This document shows positions 40,148-51,241 of a DNA stretch of 64,000 nucleotides, one piece after another. Origin of the DNA: Gossypium raimondii. Lineage: Eukaryota; Streptophyta; Magnoliopsida; Malvales; Malvaceae. The notes below the pieces were generated by a model. The model was not told where the DNA came from. It did no database searches and saw only the letters and a program-made list of their open reading frames with translations. How positions within the stretch are numbered: the first letter of the stretch is position 1; every line of letters begins with the position of its first letter. Where the stretch lies: contig NC_068569.1 of NCBI RefSeq assembly GCF_025698545.1, positions 14,570,001 through 14,634,000 of the forward strand. The letters run 5' to 3'. The position numbers and the translations under genes are program-made.

Positions 40148-42940
40148 CTAAGAAACATATAGCTCAGCTTTTCCATCAATGAAGAGGCTCATAAACTCTT
40201 CTCCATCAACAGTTTCCTTCACCATTAGAAGTTGAGCAAGCTTGTGGAGAATGTCAATGTGGGTTGTGATTTATCTGCTTTGCCCTTGAATACGCTGTCT
40301 CTACGAGATCCCTTACCTCAGCATCCACCACGTCAGCAGTTGCCATTGAGTAGTCTTTTTGAGAAGACATCTACAATGGGATTTTGCAAGTCAGATTATG
40401 TATTAAGAAAAGAAAAAGAAGCAGCGATAACAGGAGGTTGTTCCAGGTATCAGAACAATATTGCTAGTACTAAAAGAGCATCACCTGTTGTCCTAAGAAA
40501 GGATTTCCACCAGGTCCACCAATGGCAACTCGTCCAATCTTTTTGCTGAACCCAAATCTTTCAACCATATGCCTTGCCACTCGTGAGACTTGCATAAAGT
40601 CATTTGATGCTCCTGTTGTCACATTTTCCTCACCGAAAATTACCTCTTCCGCAATCCTGCGCAAGTAACGAGACCAAAGTTCCTTGAATAAGGTTTGGTG
40701 GCAGACATTAAAACTAAAATTCTTGTCCTTATTTTCAAATGAATTTTATCTGATGATCCTTTCTAATCCAGCAGCTAACAAGGATTAAGATGGTTGGGCA
40801 TACTCCTCGCACCAATTGTTCATGAGTACTAAGATAAAACTTGAGAAACTAACCTTCCACTGAGTGCAACTGCCATCTGGTTCTCTAGGTAACTTCGGCT
40901 GTAGAGACCAGATTCAAGCCTCTCCTCACTTGGAGCAAAAAAGGTAAGGCCACCAGCTTGACCACGAGGAATGATAGAAATCTTTGCCACAGGATCATAT
41001 TCAGGAATGAGTGCACCAACTAAAGCATGGCCAGCCTCTGTGAATTTGAGTGCATACAAAAAGTCAAATACCTAGGATCAGACTATAGACAAGGCAAAAC
41101 CCAGGGAGCAAATGCATACCATGATAGGCAACCAATTTCTTCTTCTCACGGAGACCACAACATTTTTCTTCTCTGGTCCAGCAATGATCCTCTCTAGGGC
41201 ATCTGTTATTCCATCTTTGCTTATTTCCTTGAGGTCACGCCTGGCTGCAAGAATGGCCGCTTCATTCATCAGGTTCTGCAAATCAGCTCCAGTGAAACCC
41301 GGGGTTCTCCTTGCAATCTTTTCAAAATCCACGTCCTTTGCAAGTGCCTTTCCTCTAGAATGCACCTACAAAAAGAGTCAACAAAAGGATCTAAGGTGAG
41401 CAACTCGACAAAGAAGTCAAGGACAACAGCTTGATGTTGGATAGATTCAATGCATTTGCAAGATACTGACAAATATTTACTATAAAATTCTAATGCATGA
41501 TAACATAGGTTTTGAATGATGAGCAATTCATGGAGACTCTTGCAAAATTAGAAGTGGGACTCCATTAAGATAAACAGAATAGCGCATTCATTCACTCAAA
41601 TTGGCTATGCCAACTACATATCTACACTGAAAATATGGAAGCAAATGAGTTTCTAAAGGACTCACCTGAAGAATCTTCACTCTCCCAGCAACATCAGGCC
41701 TATCAACTGTAACCTGTCGGTCAAACCTACCGGGCCTCAATAAAGCCGCATCAAGAACATCGGGCCTGTTAGTTGCTGCCAAAACAATGACACCGGAATT
41801 CCCCGAAAATCCATCCATCTCAGTCAGCAACTGATTGATTGTCTGCTCTCTTTCATCATTTCCTCCTCCAAGCCCAGCTCCTCTCTGTCTCCCAACAGCA
41901 TCGATCTCATCAATGAATACAATGCAAGGCGCTTTGGATTTTGCCTTTTCGAACAAATCCCTTACCCTCGACGCGCCTACTCCAACGAACAACTCCACAA
42001 ACTCCGAAGCTGCGCATGAGAAAAAGGGCACCCCGGCTTCCCCTGCCACGGATCTCGCCAATGGAGTTTTTCCGGTACCAGGAGGGCCAACTAATAAACA
42101 ACCTTTCGGTATTTTAGCTCCTAAAGCCGTGTACTTGTCTGGGTTCTTCAAGAAATCGACAACTTCTTGGAGTTCCAACTTTGCCTGGTCAGCTCCAGCT
42201 ACGTCAGCAAAGGTAACTCCAGTCTCTGGCACTTCTTGGAACTTGGATTTGGAGCGTCCAAAATCCATGGGTCCGCCGAGCCCACCGGGGCCACCTGGCC
42301 CACCTTGAGCCCGACGGAAGAGAAAGAACAATCCGGCAAATGCAAGGAAAGGGAAAAGCAAATTCCCAATAAAGTTGAAAAGCCCATTACCAGATTCACC
42401 CTCGGACACCGAAATATCGACACCATTCATGGCTAAAATGTCGATGAGATCGGGGTCATTGGGGACAATCACAGAGGCTCGACGACCATCAACGGCGGAG
42501 AGTTGGAGGACGGAACCGTCTTTGCTGAACCTGACTCTCTCCACTTTCCCCTTCTTGACTGCGTTCAAGAACTCAATGTACCTCCATTGGCTGCCTTCGG
42601 GAAGGTCAGAGGATTGAGATTGAGGCTTGGGAGCAATTAAGAGCAGGTCTTGAGAGAAGTGTGACTGGTTCGAAGGGCTTGGATTGGTTGGCTGGGCTTC
42701 GATCACAGGCGGTGGAGTGGGCGGAGAGTTATCCACCGCTAGTGCTTGCGGGGTCACGGAAGAGAAGAATAAGGCAGCTAAAGTGGCATGAGATCGGAGG
42801 GCTCTAAAGGTATGGTTTGAGTTGGGTTTGTTGTTGAGGATGGACCGAGTTACTTGCAACTTTCTTGTAGTTTTTGGAGTTGGAGGAGAGAGTGGGAGTT
42901 GGGTTCCGAAAAAGTTCGATGAAAGCAATGAGTTAGCCAT
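40148..42940 (-). pseudogene. FTSH1: Chloroplast FtsH1/FtsH5-type metalloprotease gene with two frameshifts (pseudogene or sequence error)
   Basis: Five exons on the minus strand: 42940-41666, 41365-41120, 41037-40854, 40656-40485, 40370-40148. The family is the type A subunit of the thylakoid FtsH complex, which degrades damaged photosystem II D1. Seen in order: transit peptide, a hydrophobic segment ([19 protein letters not shown]), GPPGTGKT (Walker A), [11 protein letters not shown] (Walker B), the second region of homology ([20 protein letters not shown]), and zinc site HEAGH across the exon 2/3 junction. Exon 2 lacks one base near 41148 (after VVVS; EKKKLVAYH resumes in another frame). 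Exon 5 has one extra base near 40270-40272. As written, translation stops shortly after the first shift and loses the protease domain. Walker A is followed by Pro where relatives have Leu ([11 protein letters not shown] at 42064-42062). An in-frame ATG at 43057 would add 39 residues; 42940 matches the family's usual start. Intact splice sites and HEAGH suggest either very recent decay or base-call errors. Confidence 0.85.
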
Positions 42941-43229
42941 TGATGCCTTTGGGCAAGGGTGGAGAACTGAGTCTGAACCGTGAGTTATATGTACCATAGT
43001 TGCCGAGGTTGTTGGTTCATTGGGGTTTTGATTTTGATATTGCAGGCTTTGCGCCACGTGTTCATCCTATTATCCACCAAATATATCTTTTAGCCCCCGT
43101 GTGTCATGGGTTGCGCATGGGAGCACACAATCACAAATTTGTGCAATCCATCGTATTTGAGAGAGGTTATTTGACCCAACCAAACTGGCCCGTTACCTAG
43201 AGAGATTAAAAGCCCATCTCAAGAGCCTA

Positions 43230-43682
43230 ATAAATATAGAAAGTGATCCAAGAAGATATGATTATGTAATCTTAGAGTTCTAATTGTATACAACTTTTAA
43301 TTGTAGCCATTGATGTACTTTGATTTACACCGTTGATTTTAGGGAGGCTCAACTATAAATAGAGGCATCTCTGCTCATTGTAATTTATTCAGTTGTAAAT
43401 AAGAATTTTGAGGGTATTCACTCAAACTTTTCTCTCAAGTGTTCTTTCTTTTCTGTGGCTTTTGTTCATCTTTCAAAGTTCGTTATTATTTCGTTCTTCT
43501 GCTGTTCTTCGTGGGTGCCTTGAGGGAATTCTATTGAATCCTTTATCGTTGCGAGATTAGGCTGACTTAGGTGTTTTTACTGTTAAATCCTTTATCATTG
43601 CAAGTTAGGCTGACTTAGACGCTTTTAAGCAAAGAAACTGCCTAAGATCATACGGATCGCGTGGAAAAACTCTAAGTCCATG
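43230..43682 (+). mobile_element. Probable Copia-type LTR or LTR fragment between FtsH and LDL1
   Basis: The region has LTR-like organisation: an AT-rich U3-like start, a TATA box CTATAAATAG at 43353-43362, pyrimidine-rich leader-like text, and a TGACA near 43681 as a possible terminus. It also contains a short tandem duplication. I could not find terminal TG/CA with a matching target duplication, so the bounds are approximate. It could instead be a genuine promoter and leader of an unrecognised transcript. Confidence 0.35.
43532..43630. repeat. Two-copy tandem repeat of about 48 bases
   Basis: AATCCTTTATCGTTGCGAG followed by ATTAGGCTGACTTAGG is repeated as AATCCTTTATCATTGCAAG followed by TTAGGCTGACTTAGAC, with a few substitutions. 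Confidence 0.75.
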
Positions 43683-44031
43683 ACATGTGTATGCTTCATT
43701 TTGGAGCTCATAAAACCAATTCAAATCATAGGGAGAAATTAAGACTTCGTGCTAAACGAAGAACCACTGAATTAAAGTACTCCAGCACCCAAAACAGTTC
43801 TAATTCTATGGGCTTTACGAAAATAGCCCAATTAATAAATCATTTCTGGTCCAAAATGAGTAATGAAATTTACGTGTTCCTGGGCTTAACAAATCAATTA
43901 AGTTGGCCCAATGTCACCTCATTTCATGGGCAGAAAATAAACGCACAATTAAAAACAAAATCCTTTATTTTTGGATTTCACAATTTCACCGTAATCTCGT
44001 GATAAACCCAATAACTTGAAAAACCCCGAAT

Positions 44032-46368
44032 ATGGAGCCTCCCCAAGATACCTCCGAGAACCCTAACGATGTCCTTTCCGACGATGACTCTTCACCGGAA
44101 AACACCAATCCCGACGATCAAGAAATCCCCAGTACGACACTCGACCCACCTATTTCCGATACCCAAGATGAATCCTCCGATCCCGTCCCCGACGAGCAAC
44201 CCCAAAACACTAATTCGAACCCCGCGGAGCCTGGTCCACCTGCACGCAAGCGCCGCCGCAGAAAGCGTTTCTTTACTGAACTTATCGCCAATCCATCCTT
44301 CTCCAAGAACCGTCGCCCTAGAATATCGGGCCTAGCTAGAGAAATGGACACCGAAGCTTTAATCGCGATTTCTGTTGGTTTCCCTGTTGATTCTCTTACC
44401 GAAGAAGAAATCGAAGCCAACGTGGTGTCCAGAATCGGAGGCCAAGAGCAAGCCAACTACATCGTTGTAAGAAATCACATTCTGGCTCGCTGGAGATCCA
44501 ATGTATCCGTCTGGCTGACGCGCGAGCACGCCCTCGAATCAATCCGAGCTGAGCACAAGAACCTAGTGAACGCAGCATACAATTTCCTTCTCGAACACGG
44601 TTACATTAATTTCGGTTTAGCCCCGGCTGTTAAAGAAGCGAAATTGAAGTCTTTTGATGGTGTAGAAAGAGCCAATGTGGTGATTGTGGGTGCGGGTCTT
44701 TCCGGTTTGGTCGCGGCGAGGCAATTAGTTTCCATGGGGTTTAAAGTTGTCATCTTGGAAGGTAGGACGCGCCCTGGAGGGCGCGTGAAGACAAGGAAGA
44801 TGAAAGGTGATGGGGTGGTGGCTGCAGCGGATCTTGGTGGGAGTGTTCTCACGGGAATAAATGGAAATCCACTTGGGGTTCTTGCAAGGCAAATGGGATT
44901 ACCGCTTCATAAGGTGCGAGATATTTGTCCTTTGTATTTGCCAGATGGAAAGGCCGTAGATGCTGATGTTGATTCTAGGATAGAAGTTTCATTTAATAAG
45001 CTATTGGATAGGGTTTGTAAGCTTAGGCATTCTATGATTGAGGAAGTTAAATCAGTTGATGTTCCATTAGGGACAGCATTAGAAGCCTTTAGGAGTGTTT
45101 ACAAGGTTGCTGAGGATTCACAGGAGAGCATGTTGTTGAATTGGCATCTTGCTAATCTTGAATATGCTAATGCTTCCTTGATGGCTAATTTGTCTATGGC
45201 CTATTGGGATCAAGATGATCCATATGAGATGGGCGGCGATCATTGTTTCATACCTGGTGGCAATGAGAGGTTTGTTCGAGCACTTGCGGAGGACCTTCCC
45301 ATTTTCTATGGGAGGACTGTGCAGAGTATCAGGTATGGTATTGATGGTGTTAGGGTTTACGCCGGTGGGCAGGAGTTTTGTGGGGATATGGCTCTTTGCA
45401 CTGTTCCATTAGGAGTTCTCAAGAAGGGATTGATAGAATTTGTTCCTGAGCTTCCGCAAAGAAAGAAGGATGCCATTCAGAGACTGGGATTTGGGTTGCT
45501 GAATAAGGTTGCTATGTTGTTTCCATACAATTTTTGGGGCGGAGAGATTGATACTTTTGGCCACCTGACAGAAGACCCAAGTATGAGAGGCGAGTTCTTT
45601 TTGTTTTATAGCTATTCTTCTGTGTCAGGTGGTCCACTCCTTGTTGCTCTAGTTGCCGGAGATGCAGCAATCAAGTTTGAACTGATGTCTCCTGTTGAGT
45701 CTGTGAAAAGGGTTTTAAACATATTGCGAGGCATTTTTCATCCAAAAGGGATTGTTGTTCCAGATCCTGTCCAGGCTGTTTGTACCCGGTGGGGAAAGGA
45801 TCGCTTCACGTATGGATCCTACTCTCATGTTGCTATTGGTTCATCCGGGGATGATTATGATATTCTAGCTGAGAGTGTTGGAGATGGGAGAGTCTTCTTT
45901 GCTGGTGAGGCAACTAATAAGCAGTATCCTGCCACAATGCATGGAGCCTTTTTAAGTGGCATGAGAGAGGCCGCTAACATGCTTAGAGTGGCCAGGAGGA
46001 GGTCATTGGTTCTATCTGACAAAGTTAATAACGACTTGGAGAAATGTGATACTTTGGATAAGTTGTTTGAGAACCCTGACCTGACATTCGGGAGCTTCTC
46101 AGCTTTGTTTGATCCCCATTCTAATGATGTTGGATCGCATGCATTAATAAGGGTCAAATTTCATGGGGATAAATTAACCTCGAGTCACTTGTGTCTTTAT
46201 GGCTTGATAACGAAGAAGCAAGCCATTCAGTTAAGTGAAATGAATGGAGATGGGAACAGGATGAATTCGTTGTATCGTGACTTTGGGGTGAAGTTGGTTG
46301 GTGGTAAAGGGTTATCAAATGTTGCGGAGTTGCTGATATCACGCATCAAAGCAGCTAAACCAACCTAA
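44032..46368 (+). CDS. LDL1: LSD1-like histone H3K4 demethylase LDL1, intronless
   Basis: A complete 778-residue single-exon frame. LDL1 is an FAD-dependent amine oxidase that removes methyl groups from mono- and dimethylated H3K4; in Arabidopsis LDL1 and LDL2 repress FLC and FWA and act with FLD in flowering time. Residues 1-100 are acidic and proline-rich with a basic RKRRRRKRFF (nuclear signal). SWIRM spans about 104-203 (EALIAISVGFPVDSLTEEEI to HGYINFGLAP). The FAD-binding VVIVGAGLSGLVAARQL begins near 217, followed by GGRVKTRKM. LGFGLLNKVAMLFP (about 485-498) holds the lysine matching the active-site Lys661 of human LSD1. FAGEATNKQYPATMHGAFLSG (about 621-641) closes the FAD site. The coiled-coil Tower insertion of animal LSD1 is not evident. 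Arabidopsis LDL1 (844) is longer mainly in the disordered N-terminus. The N-terminal PARKRRRRKRFFTE and C-terminal DLTFGSFSALF favour LDL1 over LDL2 or FLD. Confidence 0.95.
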   Translation: MEPPQDTSENPNDVLSDDDSSPENTNPDDQEIPSTTLDPPISDTQDESSDPVPDEQPQNTNSNPAEPGPPARKRRRRKRFFTELIANPSFSKNRRPRISGLAREMDTEALIAISVGFPVDSLTEEEIEANVVSRIGGQEQANYIVVRNHILARWRSNVSVWLTREHALESIRAEHKNLVNAAYNFLLEHGYINFGLAPAVKEAKLKSFDGVERANVVIVGAGLSGLVAARQLVSMGFKVVILEGRTRPGGRVKTRKMKGDGVVAAADLGGSVLTGINGNPLGVLARQMGLPLHKVRDICPLYLPDGKAVDADVDSRIEVSFNKLLDRVCKLRHSMIEEVKSVDVPLGTALEAFRSVYKVAEDSQESMLLNWHLANLEYANASLMANLSMAYWDQDDPYEMGGDHCFIPGGNERFVRALAEDLPIFYGRTVQSIRYGIDGVRVYAGGQEFCGDMALCTVPLGVLKKGLIEFVPELPQRKKDAIQRLGFGLLNKVAMLFPYNFWGGEIDTFGHLTEDPSMRGEFFLFYSYSSVSGGPLLVALVAGDAAIKFELMSPVESVKRVLNILRGIFHPKGIVVPDPVQAVCTRWGKDRFTYGSYSHVAIGSSGDDYDILAESVGDGRVFFAGEATNKQYPATMHGAFLSGMREAANMLRVARRRSLVLSDKVNNDLEKCDTLDKLFENPDLTFGSFSALFDPHSNDVGSHALIRVKFHGDKLTSSHLCLYGLITKKQAIQLSEMNGDGNRMNSLYRDFGVKLVGGKGLSNVAELLISRIKAAKPT

Positions 46369-47358
46369 ATGCAAGCGACAAAGGCTAATACTAGGTTACC
46401 TCACCAGCAATTCAAGCAATACGAAGATGCTGTTGAGTGGTGGACATGTCTTGTTTTTTCCTTGGATTGATTGAAATAGTTGTGGACATTCATAGGAATA
46501 TCGAAATGACTCATTTAATTGCCTTCTCACATCAATGTGCAGCTATTCTTGTTGTTGAATTATTTATTGAATGAAATTCTTGTTTGTTTCCAGTATTATG
46601 GGAAGAAAGTGGGACCCTATTGCCATTTAATCTTGTGTACCCTGTTGGGAAATCATTCAAATGTTGTGTGTGGCAGTGGCGCCATGCCACTCTAGGATCT
46701 GAATTTTGGAGAGAAAACAACATACCAGTTAAAATGTATCTTCAGGCAATTTAAGCATCACTAAGGACATATGACTTTTCAAACAATGCTGGGCCCAACG
46801 TCAGGAAAGCCCTGGATAACACTTAATACATGGTTTTAGAGTTGAATTTTGATAGTGGTGAAATTACTTAGTAATATTATAGAAGTGAGATGAGATATAT
46901 GTTTGAATTCAATTGTAGTGGTGATGGTGAGGTAAAAGTTAAAAAAAAAAAATCATTAAGGACATAATATTAAAAAGAGTATATAAAACATCAAAAAAAT
47001 GTAAATATATGAAGAAGGTATCAAAATTATGTATTAAATAATATATATATATATATGATCTAAAGATAATATATTTACATTAAAATTATATAAATTATAT
47101 ACATATAATTAAAAAAGAGAATTTATTTTTAAAAAAACCCGAAAAACAAGTTTAATTGGTTTTTTAACCAATTTCAATAGTTTCCAGATAGTTGGCTTAA
47201 AAGTCAATTTAACTTTTTATCGAGACTGGTATACTAATTCTCAGTCCAACTAATTCTATTCCATTCCAACAACCATACCACTGGAAGCCTCAAGCCCCAA
47301 TAAAAAGTTAAGTTGTGATGAGGCACATTCTCCCACTTGAGAGCGTGCCAACCAGGCT
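46369..47358. other. LDL1 3' region and AT-rich intergenic DNA
   Basis: The first 250 bases are presumably 3' UTR (ATTTATTGAATGAAATTC near 46562 could serve for polyadenylation). The rest is AT-rich with an (AT)n run at about 47041-47056. No gene seen. Confidence 0.5.
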
Positions 47359-47892
47359 TGTTGAGTAATGTTTTCTCGTATTGTATTAGGGGAAATATAG
47401 GGGTTATTTATACATGTTCCTACTGATGCTATTACAGCTCACAATAGGGCTCATTGTTTTGTCTCGGGCTTTGGGCTGATGGTACTAACATTCCCTGTCC
47501 CTGGTGTTGACATTCTCTGGGCATCCCTTGGCTTATTGGACGCGTGCCAACGGAGCACACGGTCCTTTCTGATCCTAGAGGATTGACTCCCCCGGCGGAC
47601 CTCACACCTGCCAGTCACGAGCAAGGATCTTTTGCAGGGCTCGCGATCCCTTCTGCGAACATAGCTCGTGACCTTGCCCTACGAGGCTTACCCGAGCTCT
47701 CCTCTCGTGACCTCATTCCTACGAGGCTTACACGAGCTCCCCTTGCGGGCTTCTCGCATGAGCTATCTTTGCGAACATCTAACATTCCCGTGAGGTCATC
47801 AGCTGAATATGCCTATAGACGAACATTCTTCTTTCGGGTCAGAGATCTAGATCCTATTGGTCACTTGGGCTGACGGTTCCCAAATCCTAACA
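47359..47892 (-). mobile_element. Short solo LTR (534 bases), minus
   Basis: Read on the minus strand it starts TGTTAGGATTTGGGAACCG (47892 downward) and ends ...AAACATTACTCAACA. Flanks are AGGCT (47354-47358) and AGACT (47893-47897), a 4-of-5 target duplication. A minus-strand TATA box ATGTATAAATAACCCC lies near 47405-47420. The GC content is higher than the surroundings, and GAGCT/CGAGG(C/T)-type short repeats fill 47620-47770. No coding region. A Copia or TRIM-type origin is possible. Confidence 0.7.
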
Positions 47893-48457
47893 AGACTATA
47901 GTGAAATAAAAAACAAATTAAACTAAACATTTCAACGTATTAAAGAAAATACTAATCCAAAGAGAGTTTTAGTGATCCAAATTTATCCTTCTATTACAAT
48001 TAAAAGATGATCTCAATGCTTTCACTTAAAATGGATTTATTTTTTACCAAAAAATTATAGCCAACATATCAAACAAAAACCTAGCATTGATGAGTAATCT
48101 CTTTTGGAAAATGAAATTTTACATACACAACACACAAACCTCCACCAATCATATTAAGACTCATATAGGAAGTTTATTGTATAACAACACATCCTTCAAT
48201 TAATTGCAAGCACACATGTTAAACCTTATTTATGACATAAAAAATAAATATCTATTAAATAGATAGTTATACAATGAAGAGCTCACCAAAAAACTAAAAA
48301 TAACTTCATCAAACCTCTCTATATGTAAACTCCATCAAAATATTTCTACCTATCAACAATCACCATATTACCTAAACCACTTCTCCAAAATTGTAGACAT
48401 TGTGTGACCTACAGTCATTCCTCAAATTTAGTTTCAACAAGCAATGTAAACTGTAAT
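47893..48457. other. AT-rich spacer
   Basis: No gene, repeat boundary or structured element seen. Confidence 0.5.
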
Positions 48458-51241
48458 TGTAACAGCCCGTTTTCAGTGAAATTGAAATAGTGGTTTCGAG
48501 ACCCCAAATCTGAGGTTAGAAGAAAATTTATTTTAATATTATTTTATAGTCTATGGTATAATAAGAATGTCATATAAAAATTTCGTTAAGAAATTTTATC
48601 GATTACATGTCTAATTTGTTAAAAAATACTAAATTAAAAAAAGTACAAAACTTGTTAATTAAAAGAAATGGTGATTAAATAGCTTAACCAATAAATAATG
48701 AGGGATTTAAGGCATAAATATGCCAAAAGCATATGGCTGGGGCGGCAAAAAGATGACAAAATGGTGTGAACTAAGGGCAAAATTAGAAATTTTGCCAAAT
48801 TAAATGAAATAAATGAGAAATTAAAGAATTCTAGAGAAATCATCATCATTTTTAGTTCTAGAAATATAAATTGAAGAGGGTTTAAGCTGATTTTTTAATT
48901 TTTGCTTCATGTAAGTCAAATCCTCACCCGTTTCTTTAAAAATTTAATGTTTTTGTGATTTTTACAATTAGGTCCAAGTAGCCTTTACCTTGGTTTTTAT
49001 TTTATTGAAGATTTTGGGAGTTACCATTAATGAGTTTATATGATTTCAGTTATTAGATGATGAATTTGAAGTGTTAATGGTTATTTAAAAGTGTTTTATT
49101 AAAGAGTTTTGAAGAAAACATGATTTATGGATTAAATTGAAAAGATGTTGAATTCATAGAAAATTCTAAATTTTATGGAATCATGGGATTGCTATTATTA
49201 TGTATGAAATTTATAGGCTTGGAATGAAGATTAAATATCATGAATTTCATCTTCCAAGTCTAGGGACGAAATTGGAATTAATTAAAAATATAGGGGCAAA
49301 ATTATAGGATGTAAATTGAATTGAATTGAATATGAAATGTATTAAATTGATGTTAAATTTACTCATATGTATCCTAATAGACCTAGTATGGAATTGGATC
49401 GAGGAAAACAAAAAGTATCGGATTAGTAGATTTTCGTACACGAGCTAGTGTCGAGGTAAGTTCGTGTAACTAGATTTTGTATATTACATATTTGAAATAA
49501 ATGTTTCATTTATGAATTTTGAATTGTGATATTGGTATATTTATAAAATTAAACATAAAATTCGATAATGCCCGGTAAATATTAAATCTTGTTTGAATAC
49601 ATGAAAATCGATTTGATACAGGGCTGGGCTCCTGTATTGGTTGTGGTCTTGCATATATTGCGGACACACCATAGCTCGAAAGAGCATCCCGTTATTAGCT
49701 CTCATGAGCTTCCTGTTAAATGGATATTGCAAGCTTCCTGTTATAGCTCTTCGGAGCATCCCGATAGGCTGTGATCCTACATGTGTTGTGGGCACACCTT
49801 AGCTCTTTTGAGCTTCCTGATTAAAAGCTTTTTGTGAGCTTCCTGATTAATGGCTCTTTGTGAGCTTCCTGATTAATGGCTCTCCGGAGCTTCCCGATAC
49901 GACTCTCTAGAGCTTCCCGATATGGCTCGCTTGAACTTCCTGATATAGGGCTATCTGGAGATCTCCGATCAATGACTCTTCGGAGCTTCCTAAATATTGC
50001 TCTTATGAGCTTCCTATTTTAGCTTGGATAAGCTTCTCGTTTATGTGCTTTTATAAGCACTCTTGGATATGAGTTGACGGATTTACTGTATTGTACACTT
50101 TGTATGTATTGCCCAAGTATTCATCGATAATTTAAATAATTCAATGGGTAAAATTTCAGGTATGAGATAATATGAATTATAGATGAATGATTGTGAGAAA
50201 TACTTGATATACAAATATATGATATGTATATGTTCATTGGAAATTTGAAGTAACAAATATATGTATATAGAAATGGAATATTGATGAGCTCATCCATTTT
50301 TTTTTTTTGTATTTATATGAATTAGAAAACTAACAAGCTTGTTGAGGATGATGTATGTTTAGGTTATTAATTACATTGATTTGGGTGTGCTATGTATGCT
50401 TATTTTAAATGAACATGATTGGTAAGTTAAATTCTTGTTATACGAACTTACTAAGCATTAAATGCTTACTCGGTTTTCTTTTCTCTGTTTTATAGTACTT
50501 AGAAGCTCGTGAACGTTGGACGTGGTCAGAGCAACATCATACTATCCTTCAGCTCGTTTTGGTATAAATAGCAAACTTGTTTTGGTATAATAGCATGTAT
50601 ATATTAAGTTGGCCAATGATGGCATATATATAGTTGGTTGTAACTAGCCATTGGAATGCCTAGTGATGGTATGTTTGATATATATGTAGGAGGTTATATT
50701 ATGTTTAATATATATGTGTTTGGTATGGTAGATTGAATTTTGATAAACTTATATGATTACACAAATAGGTAAGTTTGAATACTTAAAATATATGTGATGA
50801 TATATCATGCATAAAATTAGTTTTGAGCTTGGTTTTAATGTCTTGAATTGGTTGGTGAATGTATTCAAGTGTTGTTGTAGGTTGAAGGAAAATTTGGTTG
50901 AGGAAAGTGGCTTTGAAAATGACCTAGTGCCTCACATCGAATGCCCACACGGTCTGGGGGCGTGTCACTTGGCCGTGTGAGCCACATGGCTTAGTCACAC
51001 GAGCGTGTGTCCCTTGCACCAAAGAAAAATTTTAAAATTTCGAAAAATTTTCTAAGTACCCAATTTAGTCCCGATTTTATCTAAGTGCATATTTTGGGCC
51101 TCGAGGGCCCATTTAAGGGACAATATGATTGATTTTGTATATGAATAGTAAATTATAAGAATTTTTCTGTAATTGATCTGTAAACTCCGGTAATACTCCG
51201 TGACCCTGTTCCAGTGACAGATAGGGATTAGAGATGTTACA
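48458..51241 (+). mobile_element. Solo LTR, family B (plus), 2.78 kb
   Basis: Starts TGTAACAGCCCGTTTTCAGTG and ends ...TTAGAGATGTTACA. Sequence and order closely follow the LTR at 13826-16488: a GTGGTTT..GACC start block, minisatellite, a TACGAACTTACTAAGCATTAAATG block, CACACGG block and terminal block. The flanking 5-mers (GTAAT at 48453, TTATA at 51242) do not match, so a target duplication is not evident; the neighbouring insertion lies only seven bases away. Confidence 0.8.
49665..50060. repeat. Minisatellite with GAGCTTCCTGATTAATGGCTC units
   Basis: Same type of array as at 14780-15170, with about a dozen units of 25-32 bases. The stretch at 49815-49910 has three nearly identical consecutive units (GAGCTTCCTGATTAATGGCT), suggesting recent local expansion. 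Confidence 0.8.

Larger units (their letters stand above)
42941..44031. other. Shared upstream region of the divergent FtsH and LDL1 genes
   Basis: About 1.1 kb between the two start codons. The left 260 bases should hold the FtsH leader and promoter. The middle looks like an LTR fragment (see 43230-43682), and the right 350 bases the LDL1 leader. A long open stretch reading into FtsH (to 43057) adds codons not conserved in the family. Confidence 0.5.

Noticed and set aside
42941..43057. Upstream ATG extending the FtsH protein by 39 residues
   Set aside because: The extension is not like a transit peptide and the family start ([16 protein letters not shown]) is at 42940.
47544..47873. 109-residue frame rich in LTRAPL-like repeats
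   Set aside because: It lies entirely inside a solo LTR bordered by TG...CA and a 4-of-5 target duplication.
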